A stretch of 62,208 nt of DNA from DAOUTW01 sp964523575 (GTDB lineage Bacteria > Zixibacteria > MSB-5A5 > GN15 > JAAZOE01), in contig CAZGAV010000014.1 in NCBI GenBank assembly GCA_964523575.1, forward strand, positions 1-62,208, given 5' to 3'. This document shows, piece by piece, positions 50,236 to 60,559 of this stretch (position 1 is its first letter; each line of letters opens with the position of its first letter). A program made the translations under genes and the position numbers. The notes beneath the pieces are model-generated. The model was not told the origin of the DNA. It did no database searches and saw nothing but the letters and a program-made list of their open reading frames with translations.

Positions 50236-53200
50236 CTAATTGCAGCCGGGCGGAGGTCCGCCTTTGAAGACATAATTAATCAGGTAAACGGCGTCACCGA
50301 TGTTGGCAGCGGCGTCGCAATTGGCGTCGCCGGCCAACTGCGGTTCTGGCGCCGGGCCGTCCTTGAAAACGAAATTGATCAGATAGACGGCGTCGGCGAC
50401 GTTGACAACCCAGTCGCCGTTGGCGTCGCCGGGCAAAAATTGAGACCCGATCAGGGTCAATTGATCATAGACAATACGGCTTTGGGGATCGCCGGTATTT
50501 TTCCACAAAACCGTATAAACTTTGCCGACGGTATCGATGATGGCGCCATAGGTGCCAATCAAATCGGCGGCGGGGATGTCGATTTCCAGAACTTCACCGG
50601 TGAAACCGGGATAAGAAGTCAGAATGGAAACCGATTGAGGCGCAACCTGACCGTTAATCAGGATACTGCTTTGATCAACGTCGCCGGCCGTTTTGCCTTC
50701 GGCGAAATCACCCAGATAGACGGCAACGTCCGGTAAGGGATCGGCGCTCACATCCAGAGTGTCGGGGACAATCAGGCTGAGAGCTTCCGGGCCGGAAGAG
50801 AGCATACCCGACAAGGCCGTCTGCAGGGCCGTTTTGGCCGGATTTCGTTCCATGAAAGACAGCGGTATCTCGAAGAACACATACTGCCAGTCGTCGCCGT
50901 TGTATCGCCAGGCCACCGGTTTGCCCTCGGTGAGCGGAAAATTATTGCGCGAATCGTAGGTGTATATGACTTCAGACTGGGCTCCGGTCAGAATCCCGAA
51001 ACTCGGACAGGGTATGCCGGAGACCTCGGGCCACGGGGCGGAGTGATTGACGGCGGCCACGGAATCCCAGACCAGATCGGGATAGCCGGCCGCCTGGCTG
51101 TGGGCTCCGACCAGATCGGAATTTATGACCGTGGGCGTCAATTGAGAGAGGTATTGGACGCGGCGGTCCATATGAAACCAGGATCGGTAGCCTCGATCAA
51201 AACCGGTGGAACCAAAAAAGAGGGTATCGGCGATATCGGACGAACTCGTGATATTGCCAAAGCGGCCGAAAATAATGACCTTGCCGCCGATCGACAAGTA
51301 ATAACCGATGGTATCGAGGATGCCGCCGAAAAACGGGTTATTGGCGAAATCGTCGGTGCGCGCCGATTCGCCGCCGAGGATAATGACTTCGTAATCCAGC
51401 ATATCCACCAGGTTGACCGAATTGGTGTCGTCCCCGGAGGCGGAGGCGGTATCGGAAAGGTAGTCGTAATCGTAGCCGTCGAGGGCATCCCGCATAAACT
51501 CGCCCGTCACCGTCTCGGCGACCAAATAGGGACTGGCCCGATTGGAGCGATTAACAGCCAGAACCCGACCCGGTTCCAGCGTTGCCGCCCGCATCGAAAC
51601 CGGGAGAATGCCGGTGGTGTCCGACATATTGCCGTCCTGATCAACCGCCACGACGGAGTAATCATGAAAGTCACCGCCCAGAATGAAGTCGTCATCGACG
51701 AAAAACGTATCGGTAATGGCATAGGGCAATAACTCGGCGTCGCGGATGACCGCATAATGGCTGAAATCGAGCTCGGTATTGTCGCCTTTCCAGTTCAGGC
51801 TGACGGCATGGTAAAGCGGCAGGGCGGAATAGTCCTGCGGTATGGCCGGCAGAATATGGGGCGTGCCCAATTTCTCGTCGTGGACGAGGGAACTGTATCC
51901 GGAGGAATTGAAACCGAGGACATAAACCCGATATTCCTGACCGTTGGCAAGGCCGGTAATCAGGACGCCGGTTTCACCGGGGGAGGTTATCAGGGAATCG
52001 AGCGGGCCATCCGGTTCGGCTCGATAATAAACGCCGTAATGGTCGATGGCGCCGGGGTCGGCGGCGGCCCAGTCGGCCCGCAGAGACTGCCCGTCACCGC
52101 CATCGCGCAACGATGTCATGCGTACCGGCAGAGGCGAGACATTGATTGTGTAGGCTGATGCCAGCATGGCTTTGATTATGCGCGTACAATAGTCGAAATT
52201 GACATAGGTGGTGCTGTCGCGAGGCGTATGGTAAACATTGGAAAATTCGTGTTCGGCCGCATAAAGGACATCATAACCGTTCTGGACAAAGGGGTAATGA
52301 TCGGAATTGGAGGTCAATCCGCCAAAATAGGCCGTGATGTTGACCAGAGAATCGGCCAGGACGGCCCAGAGATCGGCATAGGCCGTCTCCGCTCCATAAT
52401 GTAGATCGGCGTAATTATGGTTCATGTAATGGCCGATCATATCCATATTAATCATGCAGATAATGCTGTCGCCGCTACCGGCGGCAATATCGGAATAGTT
52501 CCAGGAACCGTTGAGGCCCTGTTCCTCGGAGTCGAATAGAACGAAAACAAAACTGTAGTCGGTCTGCATGCCGGCCAGGGCGCGCGCGATTTCAAGCACT
52601 CCCACCGTACCGGTGCCGTTATCATCGGCCCCGGGCGATCCCTCCACGGCGTCGAAATGGGCGCCGACCACGATCTGGCGGTTGGGATAGACCGACCCCT
52701 GTTTGCGGGCCACGACATTATAACATTGCTTGTAGGATCCGTTGACATAGGCCCAGAAAGATTGGTAGGTGACATTGGTGTAGCCATAGGATTGCAGTGT
52801 CGTGCGCAACCAGTCGCGGGCGCTGTAATTGCTTTGAGTCCCCGCCAGACGGCCGTCAAACGCCTCCAGATGATGAAGATAAGCCCAAACCGAATCCTGG
52901 GAGACATGGTCTATAAGACCCAGCAAATCATCCGCCTGAAAGACGGCGGCCCTGTTAAGGATCAAGGGAACCTTATAACGGATAACCAGATTCTCGTTGC
53001 GGATCGGTATCAGTGCGGAACCGTCCTCCCCCGCCAGGCTTTTGGAGCCGTCAACCCGAAACAGGCGCAGGCCATCCCGATCATAAACGAGCGGATAGCG
53101 CCCGACGTTTTTGTCATCGCGCCGGTTGTCCAGGGCCAAAGATTCTTTGGTCAGATCGGAGGCGATGAATTCAAATTTCAGGGCGCCGGCCTTGAGCTGG

Positions 53201-53388
53201 GCCGCCTGACTGGCATCGGCCAGAACCAGATAACCGTCGGTAACCACCAAAATCGGTTCGACACCGAGAGCCATCAGGGCCTCGGCGTCGGCCTGGTCGG
53301 AGACCACGATTTTATACAGGTCATTTCCGGCAGCGCTCATCGAAAGACAGAGGCTTGACAGAAATATAATCCAGAGAATTCTCGACAC
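50236..53388 (-). CDS. secreted M28 zinc aminopeptidase with dockerin (copy 1)
   Basis: A 1050-residue exported protein starting at GTG 53388, supported by AAGGAG seven bases upstream; the open frame beyond it lacks a signal peptide start. After the signal comes an N-terminal domain (about 20-150), then an M28 peptidase with the two-zinc site: H244 (GAHFDA), D255 (GADDNGTG), E288/E289 (DSEEQG), D316 (NMDMIGH) and H387 (NVYHTPRDS). Two fibronectin-III-like modules, a flavodoxin- or glutamine-amidotransferase-like region (about 600-850), a beta module and a dockerin pair (PGDANGDWVVNVADAV, AGDANCDAAANIGDAV) follow. It should release N-terminal amino acids outside the cell. It is a tandem paralogue of the next gene. 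Confidence 0.9.
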   Translation of the reverse strand: MSRILWIIFLSSLCLSMSAAGNDLYKIVVSDQADAEALMALGVEPILVVTDGYLVLADASQAAQLKAGALKFEFIASDLTKESLALDNRRDDKNVGRYPLVYDRDGLRLFRVDGSKSLAGEDGSALIPIRNENLVIRYKVPLILNRAAVFQADDLLGLIDHVSQDSVWAYLHHLEAFDGRLAGTQSNYSARDWLRTTLQSYGYTNVTYQSFWAYVNGSYKQCYNVVARKQGSVYPNRQIVVGAHFDAVEGSPGADDNGTGTVGVLEIARALAGMQTDYSFVFVLFDSEEQGLNGSWNYSDIAAGSGDSIICMINMDMIGHYMNHNYADLHYGAETAYADLWAVLADSLVNITAYFGGLTSNSDHYPFVQNGYDVLYAAEHEFSNVYHTPRDSTTYVNFDYCTRIIKAMLASAYTINVSPLPVRMTSLRDGGDGQSLRADWAAADPGAIDHYGVYYRAEPDGPLDSLITSPGETGVLITGLANGQEYRVYVLGFNSSGYSSLVHDEKLGTPHILPAIPQDYSALPLYHAVSLNWKGDNTELDFSHYAVIRDAELLPYAITDTFFVDDDFILGGDFHDYSVVAVDQDGNMSDTTGILPVSMRAATLEPGRVLAVNRSNRASPYLVAETVTGEFMRDALDGYDYDYLSDTASASGDDTNSVNLVDMLDYEVIILGGESARTDDFANNPFFGGILDTIGYYLSIGGKVIIFGRFGNITSSSDIADTLFFGSTGFDRGYRSWFHMDRRVQYLSQLTPTVINSDLVGAHSQAAGYPDLVWDSVAAVNHSAPWPEVSGIPCPSFGILTGAQSEVIYTYDSRNNFPLTEGKPVAWRYNGDDWQYVFFEIPLSFMERNPAKTALQTALSGMLSSGPEALSLIVPDTLDVSADPLPDVAVYLGDFAEGKTAGDVDQSSILINGQVAPQSVSILTSYPGFTGEVLEIDIPAADLIGTYGAIIDTVGKVYTVLWKNTGDPQSRIVYDQLTLIGSQFLPGDANGDWVVNVADAVYLINFVFKDGPAPEPQLAGDANCDAAANIGDAVYLINYVFKGGPPPGCN

Positions 53389-53615
53389 TTTAATCTCCTT
53401 ATGGCGAGGTTGTCCGACGGTGAGGTAATATATCCCATAAATATAGCACAATGCCACCGTATGTAAAGAGGATATTTATCAGCTATTTTCGGTCATTGGC
53501 CGATCAAATCCGGAGATTGCGATCGACCGACCGACTCAATCTGCTTGACCTTCATTTCATCATCCGGCCCGGTCACTGGATAGTGAGCGTGGAGTTGCAT
53601 CGCGCCGCCCGGCGC

Positions 53616-56600
53616 TTATTCCGGGCAGGTCGGCGGCGGGCCGCTTTTGAAAATATAATTAATCAGGTAAACGGCGTCGCCGACATTGGGGCCACCCTCG
53701 CCATTGACGTCACCCGACAAGTACGGATAAGGGGCCGGACCGCTGCTGAAAACGAAATTTATAAGATATACCGCATCGCCCACGTTGACATCGTGATCGG
53801 TGTTGGCGTCGCCGCAGATATAGCCGTTGAGAATGATATTCCCGGAAATAGTCATCGTTTCGCTTTGCGACATATAATTCCACGACAATGTATAGGTTCG
53901 AGGCAGTCCGTTTCCCAGTATTTCCCCATAAGCGCCGGCTAGTTGCGACGACAAGACGGCGATATCCAGCGCCGCTCCGTCCAGATCCGGATGATAGGGA
54001 ATTTCGGCAACCGCGGCCGGGATTAGTTGATCGTTGATCAAGACGGAGCTGAAGTCGATATCCGAAGGTTGATAGCCGCCGGCCAGCCGGCCCAGATAGA
54101 GATGAACGGTATCGTCGGGCGCGGCCCAGACGTCGGCCGTATCGGGGCAGAGGGTGGACGCTGAGGCAAAGCCGAAATCCAGCACCGCCCGGCTTAACGC
54201 CGCCACCGCCGTCCCGCGTTGCATAAATGAAAGCGGCATCTCAAAAAAGACATATTGACCATCGGATGATAGATTCCGCCACGCCATAGGCTGGCCTTCG
54301 GTGGGAGCGACGTCATCGGAAGAGTTATAGGTATAGAGTATTTCGATCCCCGGCTGATCCAGCGATGGATAGTCGACGCAGGGAATACCGGAAGCGCCGG
54401 TAAAGTCGGGAGCCGAATGATTGACCGTAGCCATCGAATCCCAGGTCAAATCCGGATATCCGGATATCTGAGGATGGCCTCCGATCAGGTCGGAATACAA
54501 ATCTGTCCCTGAAGACGAGGTCAAAACAAGATGGCGAGCCGTGATGCCGAAATACTGGTTATAAGCGCCTTGCGTCGATCCCGGATCAATGGGCAGGGTG
54601 GCTTCAAAATTCAATTCTCCCCAGCGGCCGAAGACAATTACTTTGCCTCCGATCGAAAGATAATAGGCCAGAGTATCAAGGCGTCCCCCCGCGTAGGCGG
54701 CTTCACCAAGGTCGTCGAGTTGGGCGGACTCGCCTCCGATGACAACCAGTTCATAATCGATCATATCAAAGAGACTGAGACTGCTGAGCTTCTCCATTTC
54801 CTGATGAGCGGTATCGGAGTAGTAGTCATAATCAAATCCGGTCAGGGCCTGCCGCAGGAATTCGCCCGTGACGGTTTCATCGACCATATATATACCGGTG
54901 GAGGTATGCGAGCGGTTGATAGCCAGTATCCGTCCCTCATCCAACCAGGCGGCTTTTGACAACACAGCCGCAACGCCAACCGTGTCGGATATATGGCCAT
55001 CGACATCGACCGCGAAAGCGAGATAAGAATGCATGGTTCGGCCAAGTTCTGAATCGTTGTCGATATAAACAGTATCAGTCACGTAATCCGCCAACAACTG
55101 ACGGTCGCGCATGATGCGATAATGAGAGATATCAAGCTCTGAGTTAGGATGCCATTTAACCTCGATCCCATGTTTGACCGGCAGAGCTTTGAGGCCGGTC
55201 AGGCGGCCGGGTATGGAGTGAGGGGTGCCGAAGACGGTATAATACTCGGCCGAAGTCTGACCGTCGGCGTTGTACGCCAGCACGTAGAAACCGTATGACT
55301 GCCCATCGGTCAAACCGGTCACGAGGGCGGATGATGGCGTTCCCATGACTATCATGGAATCGATATCGGGACTTCCGTCGGGCCAATAAAATATCCAAAA
55401 ATGATCGATTCGTTCCGGATCCATAGGCACCCAGTTGACTTGCAACGATTGCCCGTCGCCGGCGTCAACGATGTCGGTCAGGATCACCGGAGGCGGAAGG
55501 AGATTGGCGCTGTAAACGGTCGCCAGAGAGGCTTTCACCATCCGGGTCATGTATTCATAATTCAAATATACGGTGCTGTCATGGCTGGAGTGGTATACGT
55601 CGGAAAAATTGTATTCCTGTACGAAGGTGGCCTGATAGCCGTTCTGGATGAACGGATAGTGATCGGAACCGCCGGAGGAGCCCCGGAATGTAGCGGTTAT
55701 CCCGACCAGCGAATCGGCCAGGTCGGCCCAGAGATGGGAAAAGGCCATCTCAGAACCATAATATAGGTTGGCCTGGGTATCATTATCATAGTGTGCTATC
55801 ATATCCATATTGAGCATATAAATGATATGATCGCCCCTATTGAGGGCCCCGTTAGAGTAATGCCAGGAGCCATAAAGGCCCCATTCCTCGCCGTCGAAGG
55901 TTATGAACCGGAAGGTAACATCGGTATCGATATTGGCCAAAACGCGGGCGATTTCGAGAGTTCCGACGGTCCCGGTGCCATTGTCATCGGCGCCCGGTGA
56001 TGTCGAGGCGGCATCCATATGTCCGCCCACGATAATATCCCACTGGGGATGTTTGGTGCCGGTCTTGGTGACAACTACGTTGCGGCATTGCCTGAGGCCA
56101 AAGGCGGAACTGTAAAAAGTGAAGGAATCGAAAACGACGGAGTCATAACCAAAGGATTCAAACTTGGCTTTGATCCAGGCAGAGGCTGCCATCATGGAAT
56201 CGGTCCCGGCCCATCGCCGGTAAAAAGCCTCGAGGCGATGACTGTAAGCCTCAATCGAATCCTGGCTGATTAACCCGATTAGGGAATCGAGATCGGCAAT
56301 ACCGGCTATGGCGCGGGGGTTATAAAGCATCGGGCGGGTGTAAGTGATCGGAAGATCGTCGGATAGAATCGGCGCCAGTTGATCGGAATCGCCGGCCTTG
56401 TCCCATATACCGCCGTCCACCAGATACAAGCGCAGATCGCCGTTTTCGAACAGGACAGGAAAATGAGCGCTTCTGGCGGGATTATGATCGATATCAAGCG
56501 CCAGGTCTTTTTTATCCACGCCGGAGGCCAGAAGTTCGGTCATCAGGCCTGATTTTTTGAGTAATGTCGATGACTGGTCATCGGTCAGGACCAGATATCC

Positions 56601-56750
56601 GTCGTCTGTTTTCAAAACCGCCCGAACTCCGGTTGACTGAAGGTGCGCAGCATCGGCGTCGCCGGCGACTATGACCCGGTAAAGGTCCCCGGCCTCTGCC
56701 GCGGAAACTGTCATGATGAGACAAATCAACGCCCAAATCAGTCTTTTCAT
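53616..56750 (-). CDS. secreted M28 zinc aminopeptidase with dockerin (copy 2)
   Basis: A 1044-residue exported protein with the same architecture as copy 1. The signal peptide is MKRLIWALICLIMTVSAAEA; then come the N-terminal domain and the M28 site (GGHMDA, GADDNGTGTVG, DGEEWG, NMDMIAH, DVYHSSHDS). Two FnIII-like modules, the Rossmann-like region and a dockerin (CGDANTDHDVNVGDAV, SGDVNGEGGPNVGDAV) complete it. The ATG at 56750 is preferred over 56756 because GGGAG is then eight bases away. The two copies differ widely in sequence, so the duplication is old. They are separated by 227 bases with no strong terminator. Different residues around the catalytic Glu (DGEEWG against DSEEQG) hint at different specificity. 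Confidence 0.9.
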   Translation of the reverse strand: MKRLIWALICLIMTVSAAEAGDLYRVIVAGDADAAHLQSTGVRAVLKTDDGYLVLTDDQSSTLLKKSGLMTELLASGVDKKDLALDIDHNPARSAHFPVLFENGDLRLYLVDGGIWDKAGDSDQLAPILSDDLPITYTRPMLYNPRAIAGIADLDSLIGLISQDSIEAYSHRLEAFYRRWAGTDSMMAASAWIKAKFESFGYDSVVFDSFTFYSSAFGLRQCRNVVVTKTGTKHPQWDIIVGGHMDAASTSPGADDNGTGTVGTLEIARVLANIDTDVTFRFITFDGEEWGLYGSWHYSNGALNRGDHIIYMLNMDMIAHYDNDTQANLYYGSEMAFSHLWADLADSLVGITATFRGSSGGSDHYPFIQNGYQATFVQEYNFSDVYHSSHDSTVYLNYEYMTRMVKASLATVYSANLLPPPVILTDIVDAGDGQSLQVNWVPMDPERIDHFWIFYWPDGSPDIDSMIVMGTPSSALVTGLTDGQSYGFYVLAYNADGQTSAEYYTVFGTPHSIPGRLTGLKALPVKHGIEVKWHPNSELDISHYRIMRDRQLLADYVTDTVYIDNDSELGRTMHSYLAFAVDVDGHISDTVGVAAVLSKAAWLDEGRILAINRSHTSTGIYMVDETVTGEFLRQALTGFDYDYYSDTAHQEMEKLSSLSLFDMIDYELVVIGGESAQLDDLGEAAYAGGRLDTLAYYLSIGGKVIVFGRWGELNFEATLPIDPGSTQGAYNQYFGITARHLVLTSSSGTDLYSDLIGGHPQISGYPDLTWDSMATVNHSAPDFTGASGIPCVDYPSLDQPGIEILYTYNSSDDVAPTEGQPMAWRNLSSDGQYVFFEMPLSFMQRGTAVAALSRAVLDFGFASASTLCPDTADVWAAPDDTVHLYLGRLAGGYQPSDIDFSSVLINDQLIPAAVAEIPYHPDLDGAALDIAVLSSQLAGAYGEILGNGLPRTYTLSWNYMSQSETMTISGNIILNGYICGDANTDHDVNVGDAVYLINFVFSSGPAPYPYLSGDVNGEGGPNVGDAVYLINYIFKSGPPPTCPE

Positions 56751-56961
56751 TGTCATTCTCCCATCCTGTGGTAACCGGTGAGGGACAGCTACGGGTGTAT
56801 TAAGCTTTACTATAGAATAATATAAGAATTAGTTTAAATCATAAAAGAGGAAAATGCTTCGACGGCCGGTTTGAGAGCGCATAATCCTTGCGAATTCCGC
56901 CGATTTTGACAATCTTGAGTCCTGTGCCGCAAAATGAGACCAGGAAGATAAGGGGATATCG

Positions 56962-59388
56962 ATGAAGTCCGGATTTAGAGGAATGAGAATGATCAAATGG
57001 GCCGGCGGGCTGGTGGCTGTATTGCTTTTATCCATTGTGGCCGGAATTTATCTATATTTGCGATCGACCCGGCCCGATTACACCGGCGACATTGTCGCCA
57101 ACGGCATCGGCGGTGAAGTGGAAATCATCCGCGACGGTTTTGGCATGCCCCATATATATGCCGCTTCCGACGAGGACGCCGCCTTCGCCCTGGGTTATTG
57201 CACGGCTCAGGACCGCCTGCTTCAACTGGAACTGATCCGGCTTTCGATTCGAGGGCGGCTGGCCGGGGTCCTCGGCCAAAAATTCGTCGATATCGACCGG
57301 CTCTTCCGGACCATCACCGCCGGAAAATCGCTGGAACAGATGTATTCGGAATTGCCTCCGGAACTGCAGTCGGTTATGCAAGCCTACGCTTCCGGTATCA
57401 ATTATTATATCGCCTATCATAAGGAAAACTTGCCTTTCGAATTCGCCCTGCTGGGTCATCAGCCGCAATCATGGACGGCGGCCGACGAGCTGGCCGGTCT
57501 GTACTACATGGCCTGGGCGCTTAATTTTTCGTTCAACGCCGAACTGACGCATTCGGCCGTCATCGAAAAAGTGGGACCGGAGTTGGCCGCCGAAATTTTC
57601 GTCGATTATCCCGATTCGGCGCCGACGATACTGCCGCCGGACGCCTTTGGATCGGGGAAGAATCGACTGCTGGGGATTATCCATCGGGCTCGCGAGATAA
57701 CCGGCGCGGTGGAACGCGGCGCCAGCAATAACTGGGTGGTTACCGGGAGTAAATCGGCCACCGGAAAACCGATTCTGGCCAACGATATGCATCTGGGATT
57801 GATTATTCCCGGTATCTGGTATGAAGCTCATCTGGTGACGCCGAACCAGAACGTATCCGGAGTCGTGCTTCCGGGGGTTCCGTTGGTGGTCGCCGGCGCC
57901 AACCAGCATGTCGCCTGGGGCTTTACGAATGTCATGGCCGACGACGCCGATTATTACATGGAAAAGATCAATCCCGAAGATTCGACTCAGTACGAATATA
58001 TGGGCCAATGGGAAAATATGGTTGTCCGCCACGATACCATCGCCGTTCACGGCGGCGAACCGGTGCCCATCGACATCAGGATGACCCGCCACGGCGTGAT
58101 TATCGACGATCTCATCGAAGGGCATGACAGTCTGCCGCGGCCGATCGCCATGCGCTGGACTTTGACCGACTCCCATAGTGAAGCGCAGGCTCTTTATCTG
58201 GCCAACCGGGCTCGAAATATCGACGACATGGACGCCGCCTCGGCTCTCTACAAATGTCCCGGTCAAAACTGGGTTTACGCCGACGACATGGGTAATATCG
58301 GATTTCGCGCCGCGGTCGGGATACCAATACGAAAAGGATTCGATCCCGGCGTTCTTCTGCCCGGATGGGACGGCCGGCATGAATGGTCGGGCTATGTGCC
58401 CACCGATCAGCAACCTTATCTGCGAAATCCCAAACAGGATTGGATCGCCTCGGCCAACAACAAAGCCGCCGGCCCCGGATATCCGTACATGATATCCACC
58501 TATTACGCGCCTCCCGATCGGATTATCCGAATTACACGGATGATAAACGAGCGGGACAAACTGGGGATAGACGATTTCAAGCGGATGCAGGCCGATCAAT
58601 ATATGGTCATGGCGGAAACGTGGATGCCTCGCATCATGGCCGCCCTGTCAACACAGGAATTTTCCGGACTTCCAAGCCAAGCCTATGAATCGTTGAAAAA
58701 CTGGAACTATCTCGCCGATGCCAACCAGACGGCCCCGGCCCTTTTCCATGTTGTCCTTCAGGAAACCCTCGAAAGGACCTTCAAGGAACGACTCGGCGAT
58801 TCACTGTATCTTTACTGGTTGTCGAATTCGTTTATCGTCCACAACGCCATCAACAGCCTGGTCGCCCGGGGCGAATCGGAGTGGTTCGATAATCCGTCCA
58901 CCGCACAGGTGGAAAATCTCGACAGCGTCCTGATCGCCGCCTTTGGCGGAGCGGTCGATTACCTGACGCAAACTTTCGGCGACAAATTCGACGACTGGAC
59001 CTGGGGAAGACTGCATACCCTGACCCTTTTTCATCCTGTGGGAAAGCAGATTCCGATACTGGGCCGGTATATGAATGTCGGGCCGTTCGAGATGGGCGGC
59101 GGTTCCGGAACCGTCGATGCCGGTCTTTATCGCCTGACCCAGCCCTACGCCATGCTGGCGGGCGCTTCTCAGCGGCATATATTCGATCTGGGCAATATGA
59201 AAAATTCTTTGCGCATCATTCCGGCGGGAATATCGGGGAATTTCATGAGCCGGCATTATGACGACCAGGTTGACCTGTGGCGCCAGGTCGAATACCGGCC
59301 GTTTCACCTCGACCGCGACGATGTCGAGGCCGAGGCCGCGTATCGGATGAAGATTATCCCGGCATCGCAGGCAACGGCGGAGAGATGA
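56962..59388 (+). CDS. penicillin acylase-family Ntn hydrolase
   Basis: An 808-residue S45-family precursor. An N-terminal hydrophobic anchor (about 12-32) is followed by the alpha chain and a spacer. Self-cleavage is expected before S255 in ERGASNNWVVTG, making Ser the N-terminal nucleophile of the beta chain. Family motifs include the alpha-chain GYCTAQDRLLQLELIRL, NDMHLGL, and the oxyanion/Asn region in ASANNKAAG. These enzymes hydrolyse amides such as acyl-homoserine lactones, lipid amides or beta-lactams; the natural substrate cannot be told. AAGGGG precedes the ATG at 56962. The frame is intact and divergent from copy 2 of the M28 genes. Confidence 0.91.
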   Translation: MKSGFRGMRMIKWAGGLVAVLLLSIVAGIYLYLRSTRPDYTGDIVANGIGGEVEIIRDGFGMPHIYAASDEDAAFALGYCTAQDRLLQLELIRLSIRGRLAGVLGQKFVDIDRLFRTITAGKSLEQMYSELPPELQSVMQAYASGINYYIAYHKENLPFEFALLGHQPQSWTAADELAGLYYMAWALNFSFNAELTHSAVIEKVGPELAAEIFVDYPDSAPTILPPDAFGSGKNRLLGIIHRAREITGAVERGASNNWVVTGSKSATGKPILANDMHLGLIIPGIWYEAHLVTPNQNVSGVVLPGVPLVVAGANQHVAWGFTNVMADDADYYMEKINPEDSTQYEYMGQWENMVVRHDTIAVHGGEPVPIDIRMTRHGVIIDDLIEGHDSLPRPIAMRWTLTDSHSEAQALYLANRARNIDDMDAASALYKCPGQNWVYADDMGNIGFRAAVGIPIRKGFDPGVLLPGWDGRHEWSGYVPTDQQPYLRNPKQDWIASANNKAAGPGYPYMISTYYAPPDRIIRITRMINERDKLGIDDFKRMQADQYMVMAETWMPRIMAALSTQEFSGLPSQAYESLKNWNYLADANQTAPALFHVVLQETLERTFKERLGDSLYLYWLSNSFIVHNAINSLVARGESEWFDNPSTAQVENLDSVLIAAFGGAVDYLTQTFGDKFDDWTWGRLHTLTLFHPVGKQIPILGRYMNVGPFEMGGGSGTVDAGLYRLTQPYAMLAGASQRHIFDLGNMKNSLRIIPAGISGNFMSRHYDDQVDLWRQVEYRPFHLDRDDVEAEAAYRMKIIPASQATAER

Positions 59389-59428
59389 ACGAAAACAGCT
59401 TTCAAGATAACGGGAGGTTACCTATATT

Positions 59429-60520
59429 ATGCCCATGACCAAAAACAAAACGCATCTTGTCGGTTTTTGTCTGGCGGCTTTCTTTATTCTCTGGTTCATG
59501 GCCGGCGCGGTCCCGCTGATGGGCCAGGATAATACGGAAACACCCCAGGTGCAGAACAATGAAGCCGCGACGGCGTCGGGCAATGCCGAAGAGGCCATAG
59601 CTCATGACCATGAGGCCGATGTCGCCGCTCAGGAACAATCCGGCCCGCCCGGCCTGATGGATTTCCTGTTAAGCGGGAAATATATCTCCTTCCTGATTGT
59701 GATGGTCGCCGGGCTGATTCTGCTGTTCGGCAAATGGATCAAGCTCTGGGTGCGGATCGGCATGCTGGCCGTGGCCTTTATTCTTTTCGGACTGGATATC
59801 ATCTATCCCCTGCATCCCAGCCCGATGTGTTCGGTAATCAAAATGTTCATGTTCAGGATGACGCACGGGATATTTTTCCCGACTTTTCTGGCGCTGTTTC
59901 TGGCCATCATGATACCCAGCCTGATCGGGCGCAAGCTGTTCTGCGGCTGGGTCTGTCCGCTGGGCGCGTTTCAGGATCTTATCAATCGTATCCCCTTCAA
60001 GCCGAAACGCAAGACCTTCAATTTCACGGCCTTCAATACCGTACGTTTTGCCCTGCTGGGATTATTCTTCCTGACCTTTTTCATGGTACGGAGCCAGATT
60101 CTGGAATTGGGAACCGAGGTAAGCGCGGATACGTCGCAGAGTATCTGGTCGGTTTATTCGGCTTACAGCCTTTATGATCCGATAAATTTCTTCGAACTCC
60201 TGCACTGGCAGGTGACCACCATGTGGATCATCATGATGATCGTCCTTGTGGCCGCCAGCCTGATGCTTTACCGGCCGTTCTGTTATTCGGTCTGTCCCAT
60301 CGGCGCTCTGACCTGGCTGTTGGAAAAGATTGCACCGGGAAGAATCCGGGTCGATATGAATAAATGCACCGAATGCGGCACCTGCGACGAGGAATCGCCC
60401 TGTCCGACGATCAGGCCATTGCGTTTGGGAACGGCCAGAATGTTGCCCGACTGCACCTCATGCGGCGAATGTATCAACACCTGTCCCGAGGACGCCATTT
60501 CGTTTAAATTTAAGAAGTAG
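59429..60520 (+). CDS. NapH/NosR-like polytopic ferredoxin protein
   Basis: A 363-residue inner-membrane protein with about six hydrophobic segments. It has an N-terminal signal-like helix, then a Gln/Glu/His-rich low-complexity stretch (about 32-70). The two membrane-edge motifs are CGWVCPLGA and CYSVCPIGA. The C-terminal domain holds two [4Fe-4S] clusters (CTECGTCDEESPC and CTSCGECINTCP). This is the NapH/NosR/RdxA type, which passes electrons from quinol or FMN domains to periplasmic partners. The second half of cluster site one has extra residues between Cys (DEESPC). GGGAGG lies ten bases before the ATG. No reductase is adjacent, so the acceptor is unknown. Confidence 0.87.
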   Translation: MPMTKNKTHLVGFCLAAFFILWFMAGAVPLMGQDNTETPQVQNNEAATASGNAEEAIAHDHEADVAAQEQSGPPGLMDFLLSGKYISFLIVMVAGLILLFGKWIKLWVRIGMLAVAFILFGLDIIYPLHPSPMCSVIKMFMFRMTHGIFFPTFLALFLAIMIPSLIGRKLFCGWVCPLGAFQDLINRIPFKPKRKTFNFTAFNTVRFALLGLFFLTFFMVRSQILELGTEVSADTSQSIWSVYSAYSLYDPINFFELLHWQVTTMWIIMMIVLVAASLMLYRPFCYSVCPIGALTWLLEKIAPGRIRVDMNKCTECGTCDEESPCPTIRPLRLGTARMLPDCTSCGECINTCPEDAISFKFKK

Positions 60521-60559
60521 TGAATTTGTCATTCTCGCGTAAGCGGGAATCCAGAAATT

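Noticed and set aside
53451..53942. 163-codon plus-strand frame over the copy 2 dockerin end
   Set aside because: Its sequence is the reverse complement of dockerin repeats. Start context is poor.
57469..58599. 376-codon minus-strand frame
   Set aside because: Antisense to the penicillin acylase-family gene with all its motifs; caused by codon bias.
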